A stretch of DNA of 64,000 nucleotides from an uncultured Tenacibaculum sp. (GCA_947493285.1 CANLQH010000001.1:62001-126000); one strand, 5' to 3'; shown: positions 30,775-40,977, numbered from the stretch's first letter. A program made the numbers and translations. Notes: generated from the sequence alone by a model not told the origin.

Positions 30775-31491
30775 TTATTGTTTAGCGTAAAAGTGGTAGT
30801 CTTTTATAACAGTATCAACAAAATTCATAGGGTTTTGATTGGTAGTAATTCCTGTTAACTCTATAATTTTAGAATGAAGTTTTAAAATAACTTTGTGGTT
30901 TCTTTTTCTTTTAGCATCTCTAAAAACATTTTTAATGGTATGTATATCATCATCCGTTAATAATGTAACTTGAGAGTAAGTAGGAGTGTAGTTGTCTACT
31001 ACATCGTTAGCAATAGTGTCTTTTAAAGTAATTCTTTTCTTTTCAGAAATAACGGTAGTACCCGCAGCAAGGTCACCTAAACGTTGTCCTTTTCCGTTTA
31101 GTAAAATGGTTAAAACAGCAACCGATCCGCTTGCTAAACTGAAATCTACAATTCGTAATAACCATCTAATTAAATAACTTCCAAAAGTTGGTTTAGAACC
31201 ATCTAATTTTACAACTCTAGTATTGTTAAAATATTTACCAGGTGTTTGTCCGTTCATCAAAACTTCAAAAACTAAGCTGTAAAAAAAAGCAGGTAGCATT
31301 AAAAGCATGTAAAAACTCATGTATTTCATATCTGGATCCATGTTTAACATTCCCATTATAAAAAATACTATAAAAACATACCCTATTATAAATAAAGCAT
31401 CAATTAAATAAGAACCGATTCTGGTAGTAATATGTGCAACATTTTGACTTATAGAAATGTTTTGTGCAGTTTCAATTTGAAAATTATCCAT
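30775..31491 (-). CDS. RDD family membrane protein
   Basis: RIGSYLIDALFIIGYVFI, GQTPGKYFNNTRVV, GDLAAGTTVI. Confidence 0.92.
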   Translation of the reverse strand: MDNFQIETAQNISISQNVAHITTRIGSYLIDALFIIGYVFIVFFIMGMLNMDPDMKYMSFYMLLMLPAFFYSLVFEVLMNGQTPGKYFNNTRVVKLDGSKPTFGSYLIRWLLRIVDFSLASGSVAVLTILLNGKGQRLGDLAAGTTVISEKKRITLKDTIANDVVDNYTPTYSQVTLLTDDDIHTIKNVFRDAKRKRNHKVILKLHSKIIELTGITTNQNPMNFVDTVIKDYHFYAKQ

Positions 31492-31609
31492 GAATTAGTT
31501 TTTCAATTTTTTTGATGATATTTCTTTAACTTTTTTTAGATTAGCGAAGATAAAAATATTCTATGATTAGCGAAATTTCTAAAAAAATATGCTATAATTT
31601 TTTTGCTAA

Positions 31610-32575
31610 ATGAGAGAAGCTGCTTTTGTAAATAAAAACAAAGAAAAATGGCAGTTGTTTGAAGATGCATTGTATAAAAAAACAGTACTCTCTCCTGATA
31701 AATTATCTGATTTATATGTGGAGCTAACTGATGATTTAAGTTACGCAAAAACCTTTTACCCTAAAGGTAGTACTGTTGTTTACTTAAATTCGATAGCATC
31801 GGTAGCGCATCAAAAAATTTATAAAACAAAGAAAGAAAGTAAGAATAGATTTATCAGCTTTTTTAAAACAGAATTCCCTTTGATGTTTTATAAATATCAA
31901 AAACAATTATTAATCACTTTTACTGTATTTGCTTTCTTTACCATTTGCGGTGCTTTTTCTTCTGCAAATGATATTGATTTTGTGCGTCTTATTTTAGGAG
32001 ATAGTTATGTAAACATGACTTTAGAGAATATCGAAAAAGGAGACCCGATGGGTGTATATAAAAAAGCAAACGAAGTAGATATGTTTATAGGTATTACCAT
32101 TAATAATATACGAGTAGCAATGTACGCTTTTGTTTTTGGGATGCTATTCTCGGTAGGTACTTTATATATTATGATGCAAAACGGAATAATGTTGGGATCA
32201 TTTCTATATTTTTTCTATGATAAAGGGTTATTGTGGGAATCGTCTAGAACCATTTGGATTCATGGTACTATAGAAATAGCCGTAATTGTAATTGCGGGTT
32301 GTGCAGGTTTGGTTTTAGGTAACGGATTGTTATTTCCTAAGACCTATTCTCGATTAGAATCTTTTAAAAGAAGCATGAAAGATGGATTAAAAATAATGGT
32401 TAGTACAATTCCGTTTTTTATTATTGCTGGTTTTTTAGAGGGGTTTGTAACCCGACATACCGAGATGCCAGATTGGTTAGCAATAATAATTATAGTTTCA
32501 TCATTAACAATTATTATATTTTACTACGTAATATATCCAAGACAAGTTTATAAAAATCAACTAAAAAATGAATAA
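31610..32575 (+). CDS. SpoIIM-like (stage II sporulation protein M) family membrane protein
   Basis: MREAAFVNKNKEKW; NNIRVAMYAFVFGMLFSVGTLYIMMQNGIMLGSF; HGTIEIAVIVIAGCAGLVLG. Confidence 0.88.
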   Translation: MREAAFVNKNKEKWQLFEDALYKKTVLSPDKLSDLYVELTDDLSYAKTFYPKGSTVVYLNSIASVAHQKIYKTKKESKNRFISFFKTEFPLMFYKYQKQLLITFTVFAFFTICGAFSSANDIDFVRLILGDSYVNMTLENIEKGDPMGVYKKANEVDMFIGITINNIRVAMYAFVFGMLFSVGTLYIMMQNGIMLGSFLYFFYDKGLLWESSRTIWIHGTIEIAVIVIAGCAGLVLGNGLLFPKTYSRLESFKRSMKDGLKIMVSTIPFFIIAGFLEGFVTRHTEMPDWLAIIIIVSSLTIIIFYYVIYPRQVYKNQLKNE

Positions 32576-33419
32576 AGAATACATAGAGTTTAAAAAAGAA
32601 AGAGATTTAGGAAGTATTATTACTGATGCTTTTAAGTTTATTCGATTAGAAGGGAAATCATTTTTTCTTACGATTCTTAAAGTAGCAGCGATTCCTATTT
32701 TAATAGCTGTCGCAGCAATGATTTATTATATGATGTCAATTTCATCTTTAGTTTCAGAAGATACTAGTGGAGTTCTCGGTATGTTTTCATCTGCATTTAT
32801 CATGATGGTAGCATATTTAGTTGCTTTCATTTTTATCAACTTAGCTGGAATGCATTATATAAAATCCTATATTGATAATAAAGGAATGGTAAATAACGAA
32901 GATGTTATTAACGGTACAAAAGAACGTTTTTGGTCTTTTACAGGTTTTGGGATTTTATCAGCGTTAATAGTTTTTACAAGTGTAATGTTATGTGTATTTC
33001 CGATGTTTTATACTTGGACTGTTTTATCGTTAGGAGCTTCAATTTTAGTGTTCGAAAATGAATCGGCAACTTCAACAATCGGTAAATGTTTTAGTTTTAT
33101 AACAGGTCATTTCTGGGAAACTTTCGGAGTTGTAATTGTAGTGGCAATTTTAGTAAGTATTTTGGGATATGTATTTCAAATACCAGCAGTTATATATCAA
33201 TTTATTCAAATGGGAATCGGAATAGGAAATGAAGATCCTACAGCAGTATTTGGATTATTTAGTGACCCTATATATTTATTTTTAAACTTAATTTCAATAG
33301 TTGGACAGTTCATGTTTTATTCAATTACTTTAATAACTAATGTGTTTTTATATTTTGATATTAATGAACAAAAAAATCAAACAGGAACCATTGAAAAAAT
33401 AGATAGTTTAGGTAGATAA
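32568..33419 (+). CDS. multi-pass membrane protein in the RDD/SpoIIM/MoxR locus
   Basis: 8-nt overlap with spoIIM-like; several TM segments. Confidence 0.75.
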   Translation: MNKEYIEFKKERDLGSIITDAFKFIRLEGKSFFLTILKVAAIPILIAVAAMIYYMMSISSLVSEDTSGVLGMFSSAFIMMVAYLVAFIFINLAGMHYIKSYIDNKGMVNNEDVINGTKERFWSFTGFGILSALIVFTSVMLCVFPMFYTWTVLSLGASILVFENESATSTIGKCFSFITGHFWETFGVVIVVAILVSILGYVFQIPAVIYQFIQMGIGIGNEDPTAVFGLFSDPIYLFLNLISIVGQFMFYSITLITNVFLYFDINEQKNQTGTIEKIDSLGR

Positions 33420-33423
33420 TCTT

Positions 33424-34152
33424 TTGAAACAGTTTCTTTTTTACATAACATTTTTATTGTTTTCTGTTTGCGTTTATTCACAATCAGATGAAAAATTAGT
33501 TCAATATGATGATTCATTTATTGAACAAAAGAAATTTGATGTAAAAAAAATAGAAGCCTATAAACAGCAAGAAGATTTTATCTATGTTGTAGAAAAAAGG
33601 GAACCAACCTTTATAGAAAAAGCTTGGAATTGGTTTAAAAGAACTATTAAAAGAGTATTATCATTTTTCTTTGATGATATTACTCCAGCTGTAGGTTTTC
33701 TCGCTTGGTTGTTAAGAGTTTTACCTTATATAATTGCTGGATTGGTGTTATTTTTTCTAATCAAATTCTTTTTAAAAGTAAATACTAGAAATGTTTTAGA
33801 AGGTAAAACAAACAAATCTATTGTTAATCTTTCTGATGAAGAGGAGCTTATAAGAGATAAAGACTTACCAAGTTTAATTCAAAAAGCAATTACAGACAAG
33901 AATTACCAATTAGCAGTTCGTTATTATTATTTATTGTTACTTAAAAATTTATCAGAAAAAGAATTAATTTCTTGGCAACAAGAGAAAACTAACGAAGACT
34001 ATATTAAAGAATTATCTTCAACAAAACTCAATAATGATTTTGAACAATTAACGTATTTGTACGATTATGTATGGTATGGTGAGTTTTTAATTGATGAGGT
34101 TGCCTTTGTGCAAGCAGAAACGAATTTTAAAAGGGTAATAGCTAAAATTTAA
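33424..34152 (+). CDS. DUF4129-domain-containing membrane protein (TTG start)
   Basis: Signal peptide, TM, AVRYYYLLLLKNLSEKELISWQQEKTNEDYIKEL. Confidence 0.75.
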   Translation: MKQFLFYITFLLFSVCVYSQSDEKLVQYDDSFIEQKKFDVKKIEAYKQQEDFIYVVEKREPTFIEKAWNWFKRTIKRVLSFFFDDITPAVGFLAWLLRVLPYIIAGLVLFFLIKFFLKVNTRNVLEGKTNKSIVNLSDEEELIRDKDLPSLIQKAITDKNYQLAVRYYYLLLLKNLSEKELISWQQEKTNEDYIKELSSTKLNNDFEQLTYLYDYVWYGEFLIDEVAFVQAETNFKRVIAKI

Positions 34153-34156
34153 GCAC

Positions 34157-35404
34157 TTGGATAAGAAACTAAAAATATATATTGGTTTGCTATTATTTAT
34201 ACTATTAGGTATTGTATATGTAGAATCTATAAAGCCAAAAGAAATAAATTGGTTTCCAAGTTATGCTGCAAAAGATAAGATTCCCTACGGAACTTATATT
34301 TTGCATAAAGAAATGTCTTCATTGTTTGATGAAGAAAATGTTAGGGATGTTTATGAGAATCCGTATTTGTTTTTAAAGGATTCTACCAATAGAGGGACTT
34401 ACTTTTTTGTAGATAACGCACTTAATTTTGGTGAGGATGAATTTAATAAATTACTAAGTTTTGTAAAAAGAGGGAATAATGTCTTTATAGCAACAAACGG
34501 AGTACATATAGATGAGTTAAATATTAAAACAAAATCGTTTAACTCAACTTCTTTTGAAGAGAAGTTTTATCAAAAAATGAGTAACCCGAGCTTTAAAGAT
34601 AAAGAATATCACTTCGATAGAGATTTCTCGAACTTATATTTCTCTAAAATTGATACTTTAAAAACAACAGTTTTAGGAGAGTTATTAATTAAAGATGGAA
34701 ACGATTCTATTATCGGTACAAAACCAAATTTTATAAAAAATTCATACGGAGAAGGGAATTTTTATCTGCATACGTTTCCTGAAGCATTTACAAATTACAA
34801 TATGTTGTTAGATACCAATTATGAGTATGTAGCAAATGTATTATCGTATTTAAATAAGAATAATTCTAAAAAAGAAAAAGCTTCAGGAGGAGTTGATTCA
34901 GTAGGTAGTGATGCTATTATTTTATGGGATACTTATTACAAAACTGGTAAAAGCAGAATAACATCACCAATGCATTATATTTTAAGTTCGAAACACTTAA
35001 AATGGGCGTATTATATTGCCTTGATTGGGGTATTATTCTTTATCATTTTTAAAGGAAAAAGAAATCAACGATTTATACCAGTTGTAACCCCTTTAAAAAA
35101 TCAGAGTTTAGCATTTACAAGAACGATAGCGAATATGTATTATGAAAAGTCTGATCATAAAAACATCGCAGCTCATAAAATAAATTACTTTTTAGAATAT
35201 ATAAGAACACATTATCGATTATCAACTTTAAAAATTGACGCTATTTTTTATGAGAATCTAGCCAGTAGAAGTGGAAATTCATTAGAAGAAGTAAAAAAAA
35301 TATTTAAACAAATAGCAGTAGTAGAATCAAAAGAAAAAATAACACAAGAAGAATTAATAGCTTTAAATAAAACGATAGAAGAATTTAAAGTATTAAAAAT
35401 ATAA
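34157..35404 (+). CDS. DUF4350-domain-containing protein (TTG start)
   Basis: INWFPSYAAKDKIPYGTYILHKEM; TM near residue 280; position in the MoxR operon. Confidence 0.78.
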   Translation: MDKKLKIYIGLLLFILLGIVYVESIKPKEINWFPSYAAKDKIPYGTYILHKEMSSLFDEENVRDVYENPYLFLKDSTNRGTYFFVDNALNFGEDEFNKLLSFVKRGNNVFIATNGVHIDELNIKTKSFNSTSFEEKFYQKMSNPSFKDKEYHFDRDFSNLYFSKIDTLKTTVLGELLIKDGNDSIIGTKPNFIKNSYGEGNFYLHTFPEAFTNYNMLLDTNYEYVANVLSYLNKNNSKKEKASGGVDSVGSDAIILWDTYYKTGKSRITSPMHYILSSKHLKWAYYIALIGVLFFIIFKGKRNQRFIPVVTPLKNQSLAFTRTIANMYYEKSDHKNIAAHKINYFLEYIRTHYRLSTLKIDAIFYENLASRSGNSLEEVKKIFKQIAVVESKEKITQEELIALNKTIEEFKVLKI

Positions 35405-35408
35405 GAGT

Positions 35409-36413
35409 ATGAATGCAGAGAATACACAATCAACAGAAGGAAATGAACTATTTTCAAGCAGAATAGATTTATCAAAATTAAAAGAAGCTGTTGTTAAAAT
35501 AAAAGAACAATTAAGTAAAGTAATTGTTGGTCAAGAAGAGTCTATAGAGCTCTTATTGGTTTCTTTATTAGCAGACGGACATGTATTGATAGAAGGTGTA
35601 CCAGGAGTTGCAAAAACAGTAACAGCAAAATTGTTAGCCAAAACAATTGCGACAGATTTTAGTAGAATTCAGTTTACACCAGATTTAATGCCTTCAGATG
35701 TGTTGGGAACATCGGTATTAAATATGAAAACCTCTGATTTTGAATTTAAAAAAGGACCAATTTTTTCAAATGTAGTGTTGATAGATGAAATCAACAGAGC
35801 TCCCGCAAAAACACAAGCTGCATTATTTGAGGTAATGGAAGAAAAGCAAATTACGATGGATGGAACTCAATATAAAATGAATCCACCATTTATGGTTTTG
35901 GCTACACAAAACCCAATAGAGCAGGAGGGAACTTATGCATTACCTGAGGCGCAATTAGATCGTTTTTTATTCAAAATAAATGTTGGGTATCCTAATTTAG
36001 AAGAAGAAATTAAAATTATTACTGCTCATAACGATCGTAAAGGAGAGTTACCACAATCTAAAATAGAAGCTGTTTTAACTGAAGCTGATTTATTAGAATA
36101 CAGAAGTAAAGTATTTGAAGTATTGGTAGAAGAAAAGATTATAAAATATATCGCACAACTAATATCAAATACACGTAATAATGCACATTTATATTTAGGT
36201 GGCTCACCAAGAGCAAGTATTGCAGTGTTAATGGCTTCTAAAGCATTTGCGGCTATTAACGGACGAGATTTTGTAATTCCAGAAGATGTTAAAAAGAGTA
36301 TTTACCCAGTATTACGTCATAGAATTATGCTTACGCCTGAGCGTGAAATGGAAGGTATGACAGCCGATAAAGTTATTGAGATGATTGTACAATCTGTAGA
36401 AGTACCAAGATAG
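35409..36413 (+). CDS. MoxR family AAA+ ATPase
   Basis: EGVPGVAKTVTAKLLA, VLIDEINRAPAKTQAALFEVMEE, ATQNPIEQEGTYALPEAQLDRF. Confidence 0.96.
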   Translation: MNAENTQSTEGNELFSSRIDLSKLKEAVVKIKEQLSKVIVGQEESIELLLVSLLADGHVLIEGVPGVAKTVTAKLLAKTIATDFSRIQFTPDLMPSDVLGTSVLNMKTSDFEFKKGPIFSNVVLIDEINRAPAKTQAALFEVMEEKQITMDGTQYKMNPPFMVLATQNPIEQEGTYALPEAQLDRFLFKINVGYPNLEEEIKIITAHNDRKGELPQSKIEAVLTEADLLEYRSKVFEVLVEEKIIKYIAQLISNTRNNAHLYLGGSPRASIAVLMASKAFAAINGRDFVIPEDVKKSIYPVLRHRIMLTPEREMEGMTADKVIEMIVQSVEVPR

Positions 36414-37747
36414 TGATTCAGTTTTTTAAATCCATATACATACACAACCGATTTTTTATATACATAGCTGTTTTTTCGGCATTGTTTTTAGTGTCGTTTT
36501 GGTTTCCTGTGGTTTACTCGATTGCATGGATGTTGGTTTGGTTGTTTGTACTTGTAATGTGTATTGATGTGCTTATTTTATATCGATTTAAAAACGGATT
36601 TTCAGCAAAACGAATTGTGTCTGATAAATTGTCTAATTCTGATGAAAATGAAATCGCGATTACGTTGGAAAATAACTACCCTTTCCAAACAGTAATTTCT
36701 TTGATTGATGAATTACCAGCTCAGTTTCAAAAAAGAGATTTTAATTATACAACATCTTTACAATCTGGAGAGAAATCTACTTATACCTATCATGTACGAC
36801 CTGTAGAAAGAGGTGCTTATAAATTTGGGAGTGTACATGTATTTGCTTCATCAATATTGCAAATTTTTTCAAGAAGATATTCTTTTTCTGAAAACAAAGA
36901 AGTAAAAGTATACCCATCGTATATTCAAATGAAAAAGTACGAGTTTTTGGCAATGCATAATAACTTGACAGAGTTTGGAATGAAAAAAATTAGACGTATT
37001 GGACATACAATGGAGTTTGAGCAAATAAAAAACTATATTCCAGGAGATGATGTTCGCACGATAAATTGGAAGGCTACAGCTAAGAGAGGGGAGTTAATGG
37101 TAAATCAATACCAAGATGAACGATCACAACCTATTTATTCAATCATCGATTTAGGGCGAGTAATGAAAATGCCTTTTGAAGGATTAAAGTTACTAGATTA
37201 CGCGATTAATTCGACTTTAGCTTTTTCTAATATAGCATTACTTAAGAATGACAAAGCAGGAATGCTTACTTTTTCTAAAAATGTAGAAAAGATTATTGCA
37301 GCTAGTAATAAAAAAACAAACTTATCGGTTATTAATGAAGAGTTGTATAATATAACTACTAATTTTTCTGATGCTAATTTTGCTTTATTAAATGCAACAA
37401 TCAGAAGAAAAATTAACCAAAGAAGTTTATTGATATTATACACTAATTTTGAACATATTTCGGCATTAAAACGTCAACTACCATATTTAAAAGCAATAGC
37501 TAAAAAGCATTTGTTGGTAACAGTGTTTTTTGAAAATACTGAATTAGATACATTAATTACAGAAAATGCAGAAGATCTGCAGAGTGTATATCATAAAACA
37601 ATAGCAGAAAAGTATGCATTTGAAAAACGTTTAATTGTAAAGGAACTTGAAAGAAATAGTGTGCATGCTATTTTAACCAAACCACAACATTTATCGGTAA
37701 ACGTAATTAATAAATATTTAGAGTTTAAAGCAAAAGGAATGATATAA
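36413..37747 (+). CDS. DUF58 domain-containing protein (GTG start)
   Basis: IRRIGHTMEFEQIKNYIPGDDVRTINWKATAKRGELMVNQYQDERSQPIY is the DUF58 signature; overlaps the moxR stop. Confidence 0.93.
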   Translation: MIQFFKSIYIHNRFFIYIAVFSALFLVSFWFPVVYSIAWMLVWLFVLVMCIDVLILYRFKNGFSAKRIVSDKLSNSDENEIAITLENNYPFQTVISLIDELPAQFQKRDFNYTTSLQSGEKSTYTYHVRPVERGAYKFGSVHVFASSILQIFSRRYSFSENKEVKVYPSYIQMKKYEFLAMHNNLTEFGMKKIRRIGHTMEFEQIKNYIPGDDVRTINWKATAKRGELMVNQYQDERSQPIYSIIDLGRVMKMPFEGLKLLDYAINSTLAFSNIALLKNDKAGMLTFSKNVEKIIAASNKKTNLSVINEELYNITTNFSDANFALLNATIRRKINQRSLLILYTNFEHISALKRQLPYLKAIAKKHLLVTVFFENTELDTLITENAEDLQSVYHKTIAEKYAFEKRLIVKELERNSVHAILTKPQHLSVNVINKYLEFKAKGMI

Positions 37748-37778
37748 AAAAAGCGACCTATTTTGGTCGCTTTTTTTT
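37746..37778. terminator. rho-independent terminator between convergent genes
   Basis: AAAAAAAGCGACCTATTTTGGTCGCTTTTTTTT. Confidence 0.9.
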
Positions 37779-38109
37779 AACTATTTTGAAGTTCATTTAA
37801 TCGTTCCTGCATTAGTTCTGGGTTTTGAATTGCATCCCATCCAAAATAAGAAACCATCCCTATAATTATTATAAGGTATATAGCACTTAAAATAATACCT
37901 ACAATAGCTAGAATTTTACCTGTTTTAACATTGTTTATTCCGTCATATTCATCTGGGGTTTCATAGTGTAAAGCTGTAGCTTTTTTTGCTAAAACTAAAG
38001 CAACAATACCTAGAATTAACCCGATAAAGCCATAACAACAACATCCTAAAATTGAAAGGATACCTAGTACTAATACTCCTGTTGAATTTGGTAACTTTTG
38101 TTTTTCCAT
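37777..38109 (-). CDS. CCC-motif small membrane protein (DUF4190-like)
   Basis: LGILSILGCCCYGFIGLILGIVALVLAKKA. Confidence 0.75.
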   Translation of the reverse strand: MEKQKLPNSTGVLVLGILSILGCCCYGFIGLILGIVALVLAKKATALHYETPDEYDGINNVKTGKILAIVGIILSAIYLIIIIGMVSYFGWDAIQNPELMQERLNELQNS

Positions 38110-38116
38110 AGTTTGT

Positions 38117-38410
38117 TTAAATTGATTGATTTATTTTTAAAACATAACTTATTACAATAATAAGTACGTTAATTATAGCTAAAATAGAAATTATTTTTTG
38201 AGCTAACTTTATTTTATAAAAGAAATTTATAATAATAACTCCAGCTAATAATAACAAGGTGTATATAGCAGGATACATTTTAAAAGCGGCTATAAATTCA
38301 CCATGTATTAATAGATTTAAAGCTCTTTGCATACCACAACCTAAACAGTCAACTCCAAAGAGTTTCTTATTTAAACAAGGCAACATATAGTCTTCTAATT
38401 GTAAATACAT
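38117..38410 (-). CDS. DUF2752 domain-containing protein
   Basis: CLNKKLFGVDCLGCGMQRALNLLIHGEFIAAFKMYP. Confidence 0.85.
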   Translation of the reverse strand: MYLQLEDYMLPCLNKKLFGVDCLGCGMQRALNLLIHGEFIAAFKMYPAIYTLLLLAGVIIINFFYKIKLAQKIISILAIINVLIIVISYVLKINQSI

Positions 38411-38415
38411 ACTGG

Positions 38416-38739
38416 TTATTTAAACATATCCATTCCAGGAATATTAGGCATTCCAGCTTTGGCAGCTACCGCTAACTCCTGTTCGTTAATTTCTCCCGCT
38501 CTTTGTAAAGCTTTGTTTAATCCTAATATTAAATAATCTTCTAACTCTTCTTTATCTTCTAATAAAGATTCATCTATGTTAATAGCTTTAATTTCTCTGT
38601 TAGCAGTTACTGTAATTTTTATTTTTCCACCAGCTGATACTTCATCGATTAAAACAGTATTTAAACGTTTTTTTGTTTCTTCAACTTTTTGTTGAGCTTC
38701 TTGTAGTTTACCCATCATACCCGAAATATCTCCAAACAT
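38416..38739 (-). CDS. YbaB/EbfC family nucleoid-associated protein
   Basis: [48 protein letters not shown]. Confidence 0.92.
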   Translation of the reverse strand: MFGDISGMMGKLQEAQQKVEETKKRLNTVLIDEVSAGGKIKITVTANREIKAINIDESLLEDKEELEDYLILGLNKALQRAGEINEQELAVAAKAGMPNIPGMDMFK

Positions 38740-38811
38740 TTATCTTTTATTTATAGTTTATTTGAAAACAAAAATAGCATTTTCACAATGAATTTAGTTA
38801 TGGTTAATAAA

Positions 38812-38874
38812 ATGAAAAAGAATATGCTTTTTGCTATGGCTTTTAGTCTTATTTTTGCATCCTGCAAAAAGTAA
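38812..38874 (+). CDS. 20-codon lipoprotein signal peptide ORF, in frame with the downstream S9 peptidase
   Basis: MKKNMLFAMAFSLIFASCKK-TAA, then GAA, then the ATG of the peptidase at 38878. Confidence 0.7.
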   Translation: MKKNMLFAMAFSLIFASCKK

Positions 38875-38877
38875 GAA

Positions 38878-40974
38878 ATGAAGAAAGATATAAAAACTCC
38901 AGTAGCTGAAAAGCAACCAATTACTTTAGAGAAGCACGGAGATATACGTACAGATGATTATTTTTGGATGCGTTTAACCGATGAGCAAAAAAACGCTAAA
39001 GAAAAAGATGAACAAACGCAAAAAGTATATAACTATTTAAATGCAGAAAATGCATATTATAATGAGATGACTGTTGAAACGAAAGAGTTTCAAGAGCAAT
39101 TGTTTCAAGAAATGAAAGGTCGTATTAAGGAAGATGATGAATCTGTACCTTATAAAAAGAATGGGTATTTCTATATTACTCGTTTCGAAAAAGGGCAGCA
39201 GTATCCAATCTATAGCCGAAAAAAAGGAAACTTAAGTACTGAAGAGGAAATTATGTTTGACGTAAATGATGAGGCGGAAGGACATGAGTATTTTCAATTA
39301 GGTGGTTTAGGAATTTCACCAAACAATAAATTAACAACATTTGCTGTAGATACAGTTAGTCGTCGTCAATACACGATTCAAATTAAAAATTTAGAAAACG
39401 GTAAGATTCACGCTGATAAAATTGAAAATACTACAGGAGGTTCTGTTTGGGCGAATGATAACAAAACAATTTATTATACAAAACAAGATCCACAAACTTT
39501 ACGTAGTTCAAAAATTTACAAACATATCTTGGGTACCGATGCTTCTGAAGATATTTTAGTTTTTGAAGAAAAAGATGAAACATTCGGAACTTTTGTTACT
39601 AAAACAAAGTCTAAAAAATATATAGTAATTGGTTCATATAACACTGTATCTACAGAATATCAAGTATTAGAAGCTGATAATCCTGAAGGTGAGTTTAGAA
39701 TGATTCAACCGCGTGAGCGTAATTTAGAATATGATATCGCTCATTATGGAAATCATTTTTATATTAAAACCAATAAAGATGGAGCAACCAATTTTAAGTT
39801 GATGAGAACTCCTGAAAATAAAACTTCAAAAGAAAACTGGATAGATGTAATTCCACATAGAGAGGATACTTTATTTGAAGATTTTTCAATTTTTAAAGAT
39901 TATTTAGTTTTAGAAGAAAGAAATGAAGGGTTGAATAAAATTAGAATTAAACGTTGGGATAATTCAGAAGATTATTATTTGCCGTTTGATGAAGAAACAT
40001 ATTCAGCAGGCGTATATGCGAACCCTGAATTTGACACTGATGTAATTCGTTATTCATACAATTCTATGACTACTCCAAGTTCTGTGATTGATTTCAACAT
40101 GAAAGATCAATCTAAAGAAATTAAAAAGGAACAAGAAGTTTTAGGAGGGAAGTTTAATAAAGAGAATTATGTAAGTGAACGTATTTGGGTTCCAACACGT
40201 GATGGTAAAAAAGTAGCCTTGTCTATTGTACATCATAAAGATACCAAAGTAGGTAATTCAACGCCAATTTTACAATATGCATATGGATCGTATGGATATA
40301 CTGTAAACGACGGATTTTCTACTACACGTTTAAGTTTGTTAGATCGCGGATTTATTTTTGCTTTAGCACATATTCGTGGAAGTCAATACTTAGGAAGAGA
40401 TTGGTACGAAGATGGGAAAATGTTGAACAAGAAAAACACCTTTAACGATTTTGTTGATTGTTCTAAATATCTAATTGAGAACAATTATACTTCACCAGAG
40501 CATTTATATGCTATGGGAGGTTCAGCAGGAGGTTTATTAATGGGAGCAATTATTAATATGAATTCTGAATTGTATAACGGAATTATTGCAGCTGTTCCAT
40601 TTGTAGATGTAATTTCTACCATGTTAGACGATAGTATTCCGTTAACTACAGGTGAATATGACGAATGGGGAAATCCTAATGATAAAGAGTATTATGATTA
40701 TATTAAATCATATTCTCCGTACGATCAAGTAGAAGTGAAAGAATATCCAAATATGTTAATTACAACTGGTTTACACGATAGTCAAGTACAATACTGGGAA
40801 CCAGCAAAATGGATTGCTAAATTAAGAGATGTAAAAACAGATAATAACATGTTGTTTTTACATACAAATATGGATGCAGGTCATGGAGGTGCTTCAGGGA
40901 GATTTGACGCTTTAAAAGAAACTGCAGAAGAGTATACTTTCTTATTAATGTTAGAAAGTAAGTTAGATAAATAA
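38878..40974 (+). CDS. S9 family serine peptidase (oligopeptidase B / prolyl oligopeptidase-like)
   Basis: HGDIRTDDYFWMRL; GSAGGLLMGA nucleophile elbow; C-terminal DAGHGGASGRFD. Confidence 0.95.
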   Translation: MKKDIKTPVAEKQPITLEKHGDIRTDDYFWMRLTDEQKNAKEKDEQTQKVYNYLNAENAYYNEMTVETKEFQEQLFQEMKGRIKEDDESVPYKKNGYFYITRFEKGQQYPIYSRKKGNLSTEEEIMFDVNDEAEGHEYFQLGGLGISPNNKLTTFAVDTVSRRQYTIQIKNLENGKIHADKIENTTGGSVWANDNKTIYYTKQDPQTLRSSKIYKHILGTDASEDILVFEEKDETFGTFVTKTKSKKYIVIGSYNTVSTEYQVLEADNPEGEFRMIQPRERNLEYDIAHYGNHFYIKTNKDGATNFKLMRTPENKTSKENWIDVIPHREDTLFEDFSIFKDYLVLEERNEGLNKIRIKRWDNSEDYYLPFDEETYSAGVYANPEFDTDVIRYSYNSMTTPSSVIDFNMKDQSKEIKKEQEVLGGKFNKENYVSERIWVPTRDGKKVALSIVHHKDTKVGNSTPILQYAYGSYGYTVNDGFSTTRLSLLDRGFIFALAHIRGSQYLGRDWYEDGKMLNKKNTFNDFVDCSKYLIENNYTSPEHLYAMGGSAGGLLMGAIINMNSELYNGIIAAVPFVDVISTMLDDSIPLTTGEYDEWGNPNDKEYYDYIKSYSPYDQVEVKEYPNMLITTGLHDSQVQYWEPAKWIAKLRDVKTDNNMLFLHTNMDAGHGGASGRFDALKETAEEYTFLLMLESKLDK

Positions 40975-40977
40975 TCA

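Noticed and set aside
35409-37747. MoxR-DUF58 pair as an anti-phage (MoxR-VWA ternary) system
   Set aside because: The locus has the widespread Bacteroidota RDD/SpoIIM/DUF4129/DUF4350 context and no nuclease or toxin effector.
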